Source of the DNA: Duganella sp. Leaf126
GTDB lineage: Bacteria; Pseudomonadota; Gammaproteobacteria; Burkholderiales; Burkholderiaceae_D
NCBI RefSeq assembly: GCF_001423125.1
Contig: NZ_LMNW01000023.1
Span: forward strand, 370,646 to 434,645
DNA: 64,000 nucleotides
Direction: 5' to 3'
Shown here: piece by piece, positions 15,421 to 25,900 of the stretch
Layout of the letters: the number at the start of each line of letters is the position of its first letter
Numbering within the stretch: position 1 is the stretch's first letter
Program-made: the position numbers and the translations under genes
Notes under the pieces: generated by a model
The model's input: only the letters and a program-made list of their open reading frames with translations
Told to the model about the DNA's origin: nothing
Databases searched by the model: none

Positions 15421-18129
15421 TCAGACATCGTTGAACACCACGCCGCGCGGCGCGATGCCGGCGTGATTGAGGCGCTTGACCGCCGCGCCCAGCTGGGCTT
15501 CGGTCGTCACGCCGGCGCGCGCCACCACGAATACGGACCCGGCGCTGGCGCCCACGACGAGCGCATCGGCAACCGACAGCACCGGCGGCGCCGTCACCAG
15601 CACCACGTCGTACCGGTCGTTGAGCTGTGCCAGCAAGTCGTCAAACGATCTCGGCTGCAGCAGTTCGGTCTGGTACGGACCAGCGCCACCGGCGGCCATC
15701 AGGTCGAGGCGAGGCGCCACGCTGCTACGCAACGCCTGCTGCGGCTGCAGCACACCGGCCAGGCAGTCGGACAGCCCGGCAGCACGGTCGAGGCCGAAGT
15801 GTGCATGCAGCGTACCGTGCTGCAGGTCGGCATCGACAAGCAGCGTGCGCTGACCGCCGGCAGCGAGCAGCAGCGCCAGGTTGACCGAAACAAACGTCAC
15901 GCCGACCCCGCGCGTGGGACCCATGCAACAGACGATGTTGTTACGACTGTGCGGCAACACGAATTGCAAGGTGGCGCGAAACGCCCGCAGGTTGTCGATC
16001 GCCACGTCGCCAGGAACCTGCCGGGCCAGCAGCAGCGCGGCCGACGACTGTTGATGGTACGGCCACCGCTGAAACTGCTGCTCCTGCTCCTGCTCCTGTG
16101 GTTGCTGTGGTTGCTGTGGTTGCTGTGGTTGCTGTGGTTGCTGTGGTTGCTGTGGTTGCTGTGGTTGCTGTGGTTGCTGTGGTTGCTGCGGTTGCTCAGA
16201 GCACCGAGCCTGCGCCGATTGCTGTGGCGCCTGTGGCGGCGCCACTGGCCGCGGAGACTGCAAGCCTTCCGATTGCTCACGACGCTGCGGCGGCGAGAGC
16301 TGCAGTTGATACGCGTGCTGCCCGGCCTGGCGACTGCGACTGTCGGTGCGTGCGCGGCGCGCCTGTCGGTGCAGCCGGTCCTGGCTGCGGCTGTGCGCGA
16401 TCGTGGCATGCACGGTGTTCGGTCCCAGCAGTGCCTCGATGCGTTCGGCAGCGTCGATTCCGCCGCGCACGGCACGCCAGAACAGCGCCAGCAGCACGCC
16501 GAGAAATACCCCGCTGAGCAGCCCCAGCATCACGATCAGCGGTCGGTTGGGCTTGAGCGCGCTTTCGGGCAGGACCGGCATATCGACCATGCGCACGGTC
16601 CCGATACTGCCGACCGCCATCAGCCGCAACTGCTGTGCCGTGTTCAGCAGTTCCGTGTACAGGTTGCCGGACACCTTGACGTCGCGTTCGAGCCGCACCT
16701 GTTCCTGCTCGATGCGCGGCAGGCGTTTGATGCGTGCTTCCAGCGCCGCGATGTCGCGGTCATTTTCCCGCATTTGCTGCGCGACCGCCTGCACGACCGG
16801 GTGTTCGTCGGTAAAGCGGCCCAGCAATTCGGCGCGCCGCTGCACCAGCGTGCTGCGCCGTGCCTGCGCAGCTGCCAGCGTGTCGAGTGCGATGCGCACT
16901 TCCTGACCGAGGTCGATGGTGTCGTGGCCGCTGCGAAAGCCGTTATAGCTGGCCTCGGCCGCTTCCAGCTGCTGCTTGGCCACCGGCAGCTGGCGGTCGA
17001 GAAAGGCCAGCGTCTTGAGCGCTTCCTCGGTGCGGCGTGCCAGGTTTTGCCGCATATACTCGCGGCCGATTTCGGTCAGGGTGGCGTACACCTGCTGCGG
17101 ATCGCCGCCCTGCAAGGTGACCGCAATAATGCCCGACAGCTTGCCCTGTTCCGTGATCTGCAGCGCGCGCTGCACGCTTTCGAGCGCGGCCAGCCGCGAC
17201 ACCCGGCGCAGCGTGTAGCGCGTGCCGGCAGCACCGCGCAGCTGCGTCACCAGCAGCACCACGGTTTCAGGCGCTGCAGCGTGCGCCTGTCCTGACCCAG
17301 GCTCTGCCGCTGCAAGCATGGTATCCGGCGCAGAAGGAGCGGCAACCGTGCCGTCGCCGCCTGGCGCCACGCGCTGACCGCGTGTCGCCGCGGCAGATGG
17401 CGCGCCTGGCTGTACAGCCGCTGGCAGCGCAGGCAGCTCCAGCCGCGCCGGTTCCCCTACCCGGCCTTCGAGCAGCGGGCGGCCGCTCGCGTCTGACAGG
17501 CGCCAGCGGTCGTCACCGAGCGCCGTCAACCGGAATTGGCGCCCATACCAGCGCTCCGGCACCTCGAACACGGCGACCTCGATCTTTTCTGCGCCCCATG
17601 CATAGCCGCCGCGTCCGCGCAGCCACGGCGCCGCAACCTGGTCGCCGCGACGCTGCGCGATCCATTCGCCCCCGAGCGGAAAATAGCGCGGCCGGGCATC
17701 GATGTACAGACGCAGCGTATCGACTGCCGGCGCGACCACCAGGCGCGAGCGCAGCAGCTCCATTTCGGCGATTGCCGCCTTCTTGGTTTCGAACAGCGAC
17801 GATACATCGTTGAGAATGTTCTTCGACGCGTTGGGCTGTTCCTCTTCCACGTGCAGCAACATATTGGCCTGGTAGACGGGTGCGGCCACCAGCGCATAAC
17901 CGAGCGCGACGAAGGTACACAAGCCAGCGACTGCGACGATCAGCCAGCGCCGCGCAGCCAGCGCGCGCCACCAGGCGCGCCAGGCCAGCATGGTCGGATC
18001 GACCGGGGCGGCCGGCGCCGGGTATGCGATCAGCGGAGGCAGCCTGGCCGTGCCCTCTCGCGGGTGCGGCATGCTTGAGCGACGGAGTTCGTCCGCTGCC
18101 TCGCTCGCGCTGTTGCGTGGTGCGTCCAT
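15421..18129 (-). CDS. Wzc/GumC-like co-polymerase with degenerate BY-kinase domain
   Basis: This is a 902-residue inner-membrane polysaccharide co-polymerase. The first hydrophobic helix (about residues 58-80) is followed by a long periplasmic Wzz-type region with coiled-coil helices and a second helix near residue 540 (PNRPLIVMLGLLSGVFLGVL). A Gln/Pro repeat at residues 646-676 lies before the cytoplasmic kinase-like domain. That domain keeps the fold (TLLVDADLQHG) but its P-loop reads GPTRGVGVTF with Val replacing the catalytic lysine. The Walker B position reads VVLVTAPPVL where the family has an aspartate, and the protein stops at GVVFNDV without a tyrosine cluster. Catalytic autophosphorylation is therefore unlikely. 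It starts 9 bases after the wza-like gene behind AGGAGG. Confidence 0.85.
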   Translation of the reverse strand: MDAPRNSASEAADELRRSSMPHPREGTARLPPLIAYPAPAAPVDPTMLAWRAWWRALAARRWLIVAVAGLCTFVALGYALVAAPVYQANMLLHVEEEQPNASKNILNDVSSLFETKKAAIAEMELLRSRLVVAPAVDTLRLYIDARPRYFPLGGEWIAQRRGDQVAAPWLRGRGGYAWGAEKIEVAVFEVPERWYGRQFRLTALGDDRWRLSDASGRPLLEGRVGEPARLELPALPAAVQPGAPSAAATRGQRVAPGGDGTVAAPSAPDTMLAAAEPGSGQAHAAAPETVVLLVTQLRGAAGTRYTLRRVSRLAALESVQRALQITEQGKLSGIIAVTLQGGDPQQVYATLTEIGREYMRQNLARRTEEALKTLAFLDRQLPVAKQQLEAAEASYNGFRSGHDTIDLGQEVRIALDTLAAAQARRSTLVQRRAELLGRFTDEHPVVQAVAQQMRENDRDIAALEARIKRLPRIEQEQVRLERDVKVSGNLYTELLNTAQQLRLMAVGSIGTVRMVDMPVLPESALKPNRPLIVMLGLLSGVFLGVLLALFWRAVRGGIDAAERIEALLGPNTVHATIAHSRSQDRLHRQARRARTDSRSRQAGQHAYQLQLSPPQRREQSEGLQSPRPVAPPQAPQQSAQARCSEQPQQPQQPQQPQQPQQPQQPQQPQQPQQPQQPQEQEQEQQFQRWPYHQQSSAALLLARQVPGDVAIDNLRAFRATLQFVLPHSRNNIVCCMGPTRGVGVTFVSVNLALLLAAGGQRTLLVDADLQHGTLHAHFGLDRAAGLSDCLAGVLQPQQALRSSVAPRLDLMAAGGAGPYQTELLQPRSFDDLLAQLNDRYDVVLVTAPPVLSVADALVVGASAGSVFVVARAGVTTEAQLGAAVKRLNHAGIAPRGVVFNDV
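16101..16190 (-). repeat. 9-bp simple repeat encoding Pro-Gln-Gln
   Basis: Ten head-to-tail copies of the plus-strand unit GTTGCTGTG occur here, the last with one change. They encode a (PQQ)n tract in the co-polymerase just upstream of its kinase-like domain. Perfect short repeats of this kind are prone to slippage, with length change but no frame change. Confidence 0.95.
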
Positions 18130-18138
18130 TTGCGCCTC

Positions 18139-19827
18139 CTATGGCCGGGTCGTCACGCCGACGGCGGACGACAGCTCGCCCGGGAACAGCTGGCTGATGG
18201 CGCGGTGCCAGTTGGTCAGCGTGGAGGCGGCGACATACACCACGTCGCGCGGCTGCAGCTCGAACTGCTCGGCCAGGGCCAGGGCACTGGCCGAGCGGGC
18301 ATCGAGCCAATAGACCAGCGGGCTGCGTGACGACGCTGCCGACGCAGGCGATGCGGGTGCCGATACGGGGGCCGATGCGCCAGGCGTGACAGATGCTGAC
18401 GCCGACGACGACATGTCTTCGCGCGCACCGCCGTCCGGGCGCGAGCGGCGCACCACGTACACCTGGCTGGCATCTGCGGTTTGCGGATTGAGCCCGCCAA
18501 CCTCGCCCAGCGCTTCACCGAGCGTCAGGCGGCCGTCGTGCATGGGAAGCGCGCGCGGCGATAACACTTCGCCGCCCACGAACACCTTGCTCTCGTCCCT
18601 GGGCGGCGCCCGCACCACGTCGCCGTCCGCCAGCAGCATGGTCGCCGACACCGCATGGTCGGCACCGCTGCCCGAGTGCCCGGGCGCTGCAGGCGCGGTC
18701 TTCGGCCACGCCGAAGGCGCCGGTGCCGATGAACGAGCCGGTGCCGATGTCGCTGGATGCGTGGCTGCGGTGGCCTCTCTACCTGTGCGGGCAGTCATCG
18801 CTGCAGAATTTACCAAAGGTGTCGTTGCGGACATCGCCGCAGGCACGTCCACAAGCGCCGCGGCCGATGGCGCGTCCGGGGTCGCTGCAGCTGCGCCTGC
18901 CAGCAGATCGATGCGGTACCGGCGCCCGGCGCGCTCGACCGTGATGCGGCTCTGGTCTGCGGTGGGCAGCAGGCCGCCGGCGCGGTTCAGCGCCTCGCGC
19001 AGCGTCATCGGGATATCGTTGATTGCCTGTGGCCCCGGCATGCGCACCTGGCCATCGACATAGACGCGCTGGCTACGGTAAGCCATCACGGCGAGCGTGA
19101 CGCGCGGCGTGCGGAAATAGCGCGCCAGCCGCTGCGCCAGGCGGTCGCGCGCCGCTTCGCGCGTGAGTCCGGCCAGCGGCACGGCGCCGGCAAACGGGAA
19201 ATGCAGATTGCCCTGCTGGTCGATCACGAAGGTGGCCGGCGGCGGACCGACCTGGCCATCAACATTGTCTGAGCGGGACGGCAAGCCGGGGCCGGTCAGT
19301 TCCGGGTGGTCCCACACGGTAATGGCCAGCACATCGCCGACGCCGAGCCGGTAAGCAAGGGCGCTGTCACCATCGGCGTCACCCGTCGGCGCCGGCACTG
19401 CCTGCGTCGCCAGCGTTTGCGTCCCGATGGCGGCAGCACGCAGCGTAGCGTCGTGGGCGCTGTTCGCCGGTGCGACTGCCGGTACGGTTCCGGGTGCCAG
19501 TATGGTTCGGGGTGCCGATGCGACTGCCGGTACCGTTCCAGGTGCCGATGCGACTGCCGGTACGGTTCCGGGTGTCAATGCCGTTGGTGCGAGTGCCGGT
19601 CCGGGCACGGGGCCGTCCGCGGCTGCAGCGCCACTGCCGGCGCCGGCCACGATCACGCTCTGCGCTCCCCCGCTAGCGCCTGCCCCATCCAGCAGGCGGC
19701 GCTGCGCGTCCAGCCACTGCGCCGTGATCGGTATCACCTGCGCGTCGCCGGGCGCCGGGGCGCGGTGCGAGGTGGCGCTGCAAGCGGCCACGCAACAGGA
19801 CAACACTGCATACAGGAATCTTCTCAT
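18139..19827 (-). CDS. Wza-like polysaccharide export lipoprotein
   Basis: This is a 562-residue outer-membrane polysaccharide export protein. I chose the start at 19827 because GGAGGCGGCG precedes it and it gives a clean lipoprotein signal (MRRFLYAVLSCCVAACSAT). The polysaccharide export domain begins at YRLGVGDVLAITVWDHPELT, and SLBB-type segments follow (VYVDGQVRMPGPQAINDIPMT, VFVGGEVLSPRALPMHDGRLT). Two stretches are unusual: a Val/Pro/Ala repeat at about residues 62-116, before the first domain, and an Ala/Ser/Thr-rich segment inside the SLBB region. It would form the outer-membrane channel with the co-polymerase encoded 9 bases downstream. Confidence 0.88.
   Translation of the reverse strand: MRRFLYAVLSCCVAACSATSHRAPAPGDAQVIPITAQWLDAQRRLLDGAGASGGAQSVIVAGAGSGAAAADGPVPGPALAPTALTPGTVPAVASAPGTVPAVASAPRTILAPGTVPAVAPANSAHDATLRAAAIGTQTLATQAVPAPTGDADGDSALAYRLGVGDVLAITVWDHPELTGPGLPSRSDNVDGQVGPPPATFVIDQQGNLHFPFAGAVPLAGLTREAARDRLAQRLARYFRTPRVTLAVMAYRSQRVYVDGQVRMPGPQAINDIPMTLREALNRAGGLLPTADQSRITVERAGRRYRIDLLAGAAAATPDAPSAAALVDVPAAMSATTPLVNSAAMTARTGREATAATHPATSAPARSSAPAPSAWPKTAPAAPGHSGSGADHAVSATMLLADGDVVRAPPRDESKVFVGGEVLSPRALPMHDGRLTLGEALGEVGGLNPQTADASQVYVVRRSRPDGGAREDMSSSASASVTPGASAPVSAPASPASAASSRSPLVYWLDARSASALALAEQFELQPRDVVYVAASTLTNWHRAISQLFPGELSSAVGVTTRP
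19469..19570 (-). repeat. 30-bp in-frame repeat in wza-like gene
   Basis: Two almost identical 30-base units (19511-19540 and 19541-19570) differ at two bases, and a third diverged copy begins near 19469. They encode the A-G-T-V-P-A-V-A-S-A type repeats in the N-terminal linker of the export protein. Confidence 0.85.
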
Positions 19828-19976
19828 CGCCGCCTCCGGAACCAACAACCAGCGTAGTGGCCGCGTGGCGGCGTGACCTTGTGCGGCATCAATCGTCACC
19901 CGGCGGCGGCATCCGGCCCTGGCTTGCGCGGCAACGACACAATGCCGGGCAAGCGCAGTCAGTCCCCCTGCCAATA

Positions 19977-20005
19977 TTGCAATTGCCAGCTGATCACCCT
20001 ATAAT
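19977..20005 (+). promoter_or_regulatory. Sigma-70 promoter of TonB-dependent receptor
   Basis: TTGCAA at 19977-19982 and TATAAT at 20000-20005 are separated by 17 bases. The -10 box matches the consensus exactly. A Fur-box-like sequence abuts it, and the receptor ATG lies 37 bases further on. Confidence 0.8.
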
Positions 20006-20024
20006 GCGAATGATTCTTATTTAA
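20006..20024 (+). promoter_or_regulatory. Fur-box-like operator
   Basis: GCGAATGATTCTTATTT begins immediately after the -10 box. By eye it matches about 11 of 19 positions of the Fur consensus, with the AATGAT core intact. Placement over the start of transcription would give iron-dependent repression of the receptor gene. Confidence 0.6.
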
Positions 20025-20042
20025 ATATCTTCTGGAGCATGC

Positions 20043-22208
20043 ATGACCCGTCATTTCCCCAAGCGCCCGCTGCTGCTGGCCCTGTCGCTGACCTATGCGG
20101 CCCACGCCGCCGCAACGCCTGCCGCAACCCCGGCTGGTATGGCCGAGGCAGCTGAAAACGCCAGCGCGGTGGACACCGCCGAAGTCCGTCACAGCGACAG
20201 CGTCATGCCCGTGGTGACGGTCACCGGGGCCGCTGTGGCGACCGATGACTACACTGCCCGCTCCAGCAAGTCGGCCAGCCGGCTCGACCTCTCGCTGCGC
20301 GAGACGCCGCAATCGGTTTCGGTGGTCACGCGCGCGCTGATGGACGACTTCCAGCTCACCACCATCAACGACGTGCTGGGCGCCACCACCGGCGTCACCG
20401 TCGAAAAAGTGGAAACCAGCCGCACCTATTTCACCTCGCGCGGGTTCGACATCGTCAACTTCCAGTACGACGGCGTGGGCTTGCCGCAGGTGTTCGGCAA
20501 TCTGCAGGGCGATATCGATACGGCGCTGTACGACCGCATCGACATCGTGCGCGGCGCCAATGGCCTGATGACGTCCACCGGCAACCCTTCCGCCACCGTC
20601 AACTTCGTCCGCAAGCGTCCCACCGCGCAGACGGCAGCCAGCGCCAGCGTCACGCTCGGTTCCTGGAATACGCGCCGCGTGGAAGGCGATGTCACCAGCA
20701 AGCTCAACGAGAGCGGCAGTGTCACCGGCCGCGCCGTGCTGGTGCACCAGGATGGCGATTCCTATCTCGACCGCTACCAGCCGAAACGCGACATCGCTTA
20801 CGCCGTGGTCGACGCTCGTCTCGGCGACGCCACCGAGCTCACCGTCGGCCACACCTACGAGGCCGGCCGCAACAAGGGCGTGATGTGGGGTGCGCTGCCG
20901 CTGTACTACACGGACGGCACGGCCACCAGCTATCCGCGCAGCACCAACACCGCTGCCGACTGGTCGCGCTGGGACACCACCAACAACAGCACCTTCGCCG
21001 AACTGCGCCATCAGCTGGGCCAGGGCTGGCAGGTACTGGCGACCGCCAATTATCTGACCGAAAAATCGGATTCCACGCTGCAGTACGTCTACGGCACGCC
21101 GGACCGCACCACCGGCCTGGGCTTGCTGGCCTATCCATCCAAATATGCGTCCAGCCATACCCAGAGCCTGGTCGATGTGGCAGTGGACGGCAAATTCGCC
21201 CTCGGCGGTCGCGCGCATGACCTGAGTTTCGGCTACAACTGGTCCAAGTCGCGCCTGACCGACCAGTCGCTGTATGGTCGCGGCATCGGCGACTCCCTGC
21301 CCGGCAATACGGCCTTCGACGGCAGTTTCCCGCTGCCACTGTTCGACGCCTCCACCGACGGCAGCCGCTATCAGGACCGCCGCAGCAGCGTGTTTGCCGC
21401 CACCCGCCTCAACCTGGCCGACGACTGGAAGCTGTTGGCCGGCCTGAACCACACACGGGCGCGCGGCGACGGCTTCTCCTATGGCGCCAGCCGGGCCCGG
21501 TCAGCCACCAGGACCACGCCGTATGTGGGCGTGGTCTATGACATCAACCCGTCGCTGTCGGCTTACGCCAGCCACACGCAGATCTTCAATCCGCAAACCG
21601 AGACCGACGCCAGCGGCGCAACGCTGGCGCCGATCGAAGGCCGGACCACCGAGGCCGGCCTGAAGAGCGCGCTGTTCGATGGCCGACTCAACCTGTCGGG
21701 CGCGGTGTTCAACACCCGGCAGGACAATACTGCCGAGACCGCAGGCTTCGTCGGCGGCAAGACCATCTATCGCGCTATCAATGCCGAGTCGCAAGGCGTC
21801 GAACTGGAAGCGTCGGGCCAGCTCGCGCGCGGCTGGCAAGCGAGCGCCGGCGTGACCAGCCTGGCCATCCATGGCGATCGCGGCGAACAGGCCAAGCCCT
21901 ATATTCCGCGCACGTCGGTGCGGGCAAACACCACGTATACCGTGGCCGGCCTGCCTGCACTCAAGGTTGGCGGCTCGCTGCGCTGGCAGAGCAAATCGTC
22001 GGTGGACCAGGGCGCGGGCATTACCACCACCCAGAGCAGCTACGCGGTACTGGGGCTGATGGCGCGCTACGCGTTCGATCGTCACCTGAGCCTGGCCATC
22101 AACCTCAACAACGTCACCGACAAGAAATACCTGACCAGCTTATACTGGACCCAGAGCTACTACGCTGCGCCTCGCAACGGCAGCGCGACCCTGACCTGGA
22201 CCTATTGA
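20043..22208 (+). CDS. TonB-dependent ferric-siderophore receptor
   Basis: This is a 721-residue outer-membrane receptor. A signal peptide (PLLLALSLTYAAHAAA) is followed by a TonB-box-like PVVTVTG near residue 55. A plug domain at about residues 75-185 begins LRETPQSVSVVTRALMDD, typical of FhuE/FpvA-like receptors, with FTSRGFDIVNFQYDG and RIDIVRGANGLM. The rest is a 22-strand barrel with aromatic-ending strands, closing at LNNVTDKKYLTSLYW and a C-terminal TLTWTY. No sigma/anti-sigma signalling extension is present. The Fur-type promoter upstream fits iron uptake. The siderophore substrate is not determinable. Confidence 0.92.
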   Translation: MTRHFPKRPLLLALSLTYAAHAAATPAATPAGMAEAAENASAVDTAEVRHSDSVMPVVTVTGAAVATDDYTARSSKSASRLDLSLRETPQSVSVVTRALMDDFQLTTINDVLGATTGVTVEKVETSRTYFTSRGFDIVNFQYDGVGLPQVFGNLQGDIDTALYDRIDIVRGANGLMTSTGNPSATVNFVRKRPTAQTAASASVTLGSWNTRRVEGDVTSKLNESGSVTGRAVLVHQDGDSYLDRYQPKRDIAYAVVDARLGDATELTVGHTYEAGRNKGVMWGALPLYYTDGTATSYPRSTNTAADWSRWDTTNNSTFAELRHQLGQGWQVLATANYLTEKSDSTLQYVYGTPDRTTGLGLLAYPSKYASSHTQSLVDVAVDGKFALGGRAHDLSFGYNWSKSRLTDQSLYGRGIGDSLPGNTAFDGSFPLPLFDASTDGSRYQDRRSSVFAATRLNLADDWKLLAGLNHTRARGDGFSYGASRARSATRTTPYVGVVYDINPSLSAYASHTQIFNPQTETDASGATLAPIEGRTTEAGLKSALFDGRLNLSGAVFNTRQDNTAETAGFVGGKTIYRAINAESQGVELEASGQLARGWQASAGVTSLAIHGDRGEQAKPYIPRTSVRANTTYTVAGLPALKVGGSLRWQSKSSVDQGAGITTTQSSYAVLGLMARYAFDRHLSLAINLNNVTDKKYLTSLYWTQSYYAAPRNGSATLTWTY

Positions 22209-22331
22209 AGCGCCGGGCGCCGGGCGCCCGGTAGGCCTTATCGGTGACATGGCGCACAGAGCCAGCGGGACTTGGGCAGCAGACTGGCGGTTGGCAGTGC
22301 GCCGCGCTGCTCCCCTACCAGGAGACACCCG

Positions 22332-22847
22332 ATGAAAACCACCCGCTTGCTTGCCGCCCTGTCGATCGCCTTTGCCGCCGCCGGCATGGCGTCCGCCCAG
22401 ACTGCCACCGTTGCCAAGGCCGATGCCGACCGCCTGGTGGCCATTGCCCAAGCCAACATGGCCGAGGTCGCTGCAGGAAAAATCGCGGTCGAGAAATCGA
22501 CCAATCCCGAGGTCAAGGCCTTCGCCCAGAAGATGATCGACGATCACACGACCGGTCTCGATGAAACCAAGAAGGTCGCGCAAGCCAAAAACGTCACGCT
22601 GCCCGACGCGCCCGACGCCGCCCACCAGAAAATGGCTGCCGACCTGCAAAAGCTGTCCGGCGCCGCCTTCGACAAGGCCTACATCCGCCAGGGCGGCGTG
22701 GCCGACCACGCCAAGGTCCACGCTGCGCTCAAAAAAGACATGACCAGCGCCAAGGATGCCGATATCAAGGCGCTCGCCGCCAAGCTCGAGCCGATCGTTG
22801 CCGAACACGGCGCGATGGCCAAAAAGGTCCAGGGCGCGCTGAAATAA
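22332..22847 (+). CDS. DUF4142 family periplasmic protein
   Basis: This is a 171-residue exported protein. The start at 22332 is preceded by AGGAGACACCCG and gives a clear signal peptide (LLAALSIAFAAAGMASA). The mature part is a helical DUF4142 domain: FVAIAQANMAEVAAGK-like first helix, NPEVKAFAQKMIDDHT, and a late helix ending EPIVAEHGAMAKKVQ. This family has a ferritin-like four-helix shape and is often stress-associated, but no enzymatic role is established. It stands alone between the receptor and the chemosensory gene. Confidence 0.85.
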   Translation: MKTTRLLAALSIAFAAAGMASAQTATVAKADADRLVAIAQANMAEVAAGKIAVEKSTNPEVKAFAQKMIDDHTTGLDETKKVAQAKNVTLPDAPDAAHQKMAADLQKLSGAAFDKAYIRQGGVADHAKVHAALKKDMTSAKDADIKALAAKLEPIVAEHGAMAKKVQGALK

Positions 22848-22950
22848 GCCGCAGCATTTAAGCCGCAGCCGCTCCTGCCATGCCGGTGTGCCAGGCACCG
22901 GCTGGCCCTGGCAGCCGACCGCAACGCCGGCATCTGCATACGCCCCCTTT

Positions 22951-25900
22951 TCAGCCCGGTTCGGAGCGTCCCAGCAGGCGCCGCGCCACGGCCTCGACCT
23001 GGTCGATTTCCACCGGCTTGTTGACGTGGCTGTCGAAACCGGCTGCCAGCGCGCGCTCGATGTCCGCCTTGCGCCCGTAGCCGGTAACCGCAATGGCAGG
23101 CACGGCAGCGTTACGGGCGCCGGTGCGCACGGCGTCGATGAATGCCAGCCCATCCATCTCCGGCATGCCGATGTCGGAAATCAGCAAGTCGAAATCGTCG
23201 CTTGCCAGCAGCTCCAGCGCACGCTGCGGCGACGTGGTGCCGGAGACGGCTGCGCCGGTAAATCCCAATAGCTGGCTGAACGCTTCCATCACATCCTCGC
23301 TGTCGTCCACCAGCAGCACCCGCACGCCATCGAGCGCAGAAGCGCCCGCCTGTGACGCCGGCAGTTCGCGTACCTGCTGGCGGCCGTCCAGCGGCAGCCG
23401 CACCGTGAAGCTGGCGCCGTGACCGCTGCCGTGCGACGCCGCCTGCACGCTGCCGTTATGCAGCTCGACGATCTGGCGCACCATCGCCAGGCCGATCCCC
23501 AGGCCCTTGGTGCCGCGCACGATGCTGGGCGAACCCTGGCCGAACATGTCGAAAATGGTTGGCAGGAACTCGGCCGCAATGCCCTGGCTGTTGTCACGGA
23601 CGTCGAGCCTGGCCCACTGGCCGTCGCGCTCGAGCACCACTTCGATGGTGCCGCCCGCCGGCGTGAACTTGATGGCGTTGTTGAGCAGGTTCCAGATCAC
23701 CTGCTCGATCCGGGTCTGGTCCGCGTACAGCCGCAGCGGTTCGTCCGGTTCGCTGTAATCGATACGCACGTTGGTGGCGGCAGGATCGGCGCGCACCATG
23801 TCCACGATGCTGCGCGTCATCACGTTGAGGTCGATCGGGCGCCGGTTGATCGCCATCTTGCCGGTCTTCAGACGCGACAGGTCCAGCAGGTCGTTGATGA
23901 TTTTGGCCTGGCTGACGGTGGAGGCGCGGATCGTTTCGGCCGCCTTGCCCAGCACCAGGTTGTCCTGCGAGGCAGCCATCCGGCAGATCAGGTCGGCATT
24001 CAGGTGGATCAGGTTGAGCGGATGCTTGAGCTCGTGCGACATCACGGCCAGGAACTCGTCCTTGAGCGCGTTGGCGGTCTGCGCCTCGGCCCGGCGGTCG
24101 CGCTCGAGCGCCAGCTGTTCGGCGCGCCGCTGCTCGTGCTGGACGCGCCCGGTGAGGTCGCGCCCGATCTTGGCATAGCCGACGAACGCGCCATCGGCCA
24201 GCGGCGTCATCACGCCGCTGCAAAAGAAGCGCGTGCCGTCCTGGCGCAGGTGCCAGCGCTCGTCTTCGGCGCGCCCTTCCTCGCGGGCGCGGCGCTTTTC
24301 ATCGTCGGGCACGCCGGCGGCGCGGTCCTCGGGCGTAAAGATGATGCTGTCGTCGCGGCCCAGGATGTCCTGTTCGGCATAGCCGAACATGCGTTCGGCG
24401 CCGCTGTTGAAGCTGGTGATGCGGCCGTCGCGGTCGAGCGTCATGATGGCGTAGTCGCGGGTACTGGCCGCCACCAGCCGCATGCGTTCCTCGTTGCGCC
24501 GCATCTGCTCCTCGGCGCGGCGGCGGCTGCTGATGTCGATAAAGGTCAGCACGGCGCCGTCGATGCGGTCCTGGCCGGTGCGGTAAGGCAGGATGCGGGA
24601 AATGAACCAGCGCCCGTCTTCGCTGCTCACCTCGCGCTCGACCACGCGCAGGCTCTCGAACGAATCGGTGGCGTCCGCCGCCAGGTCCGGATAGTCGAGC
24701 TGGTGGGTGATGTCGCGCAGCGGCCGGCCGACGTCGCCCGGGATCAGGTTGAACAGCGTGGCCGCGTGCGGTGTGTAGCGCTTGATGCGGCGGCTGCGGT
24801 CGACAAAGATGGTGGCGATATCGGTCGATGCGATCAGGTTCTGCAGGTCGTCGTTGATCTTGCCTGCTTCCTCGACCTTGTTTTTCAGTTCGTAGTTGAC
24901 GGTGGCCAGTTCTTCATTCACCGATTGCAGTTCCTCCTTGCTGGTTTCCAGTTCCTCGGTGGCCGAGCGCAGTTCTTCGTTCATGGCCTGCAGCTCTTCG
25001 TTCGAGGCGCGCAGTTCCTCGTTCGACGTTTCGCTGTGCTCGATGGTGTCCTGCAGCTGGGCCCGCGTGCGGTGCAGCTCCTGCTCCAGGCCCGACAGCA
25101 CCGCTTCCTGCACCTGGCCGTCCGTTGTCGGCACCTGGCCGTCGGTGGTCTGCTCGGCCTTGTGAAACAGCACCAGCATGAAATCGGCGCTGGCGTTGAC
25201 GTCGAATACGGGCCGCACGACGATATTCACGTAGAACAGCCGGTCGCCGCGCTGCAGGGCGACGCGGCGCGTCTCCACGCTCTTGCCGGTCTGAACCGCC
25301 TGCAGCAGGGCGGCACGCAGTTCGAGCCGCAACTCCGGCTCCGCCAGCGTTACCAGGTTGCGCGACGGCTCGCCCGCCGCGTAATGCAGAAACTGCTGCG
25401 TGCCTTCCGACAGGTGGACAATATTGGCGTCCAGGTCGATCAGTGCACTGGGCGGCGCGTAATCGGCCAGCAGGCGCTGGTGCACCGCTGCGTAGGAGAA
25501 ACCCACCTTGCCCAAGGTGGCCGCATTGGCTGCCGGCGGCCGCGGCACTGCCGCCACCGCCATCGGAATGGTGCCGCGCGCGCGACCGAAGCGCGGCGCC
25601 GGCCGGGCCCGGTACACGCGGTATTTCTTATCGACGGGGACGAAATAATCGGCCAGTGTCTCGGCCGACTCGGAACCACCGAGGAACAGGTAGCCGCCCG
25701 GCTTGAGCGCGAAATGAAACATTTCAAGCAGCTGGGCGTGCGCCTCGCGGTTCAGGTAGATCAGCAGGTTGCGACAGCAGATCAGGTCGAGCCGCGAGAA
25801 TGGCGGGTCGCGCAGCACGTTGTGGTTGGCGAACAGGATGGTCTCGCGCAGCGTCTTGCGGATGCGGTAGCGGCCATCCTCGCGGGTAAAGTGGCGCGCC

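Noticed and set aside
22213..22231. Rho-independent terminator after the TonB receptor
   Set aside because: The GC-rich self-complementary run has no loop of proper size and no U-tract.
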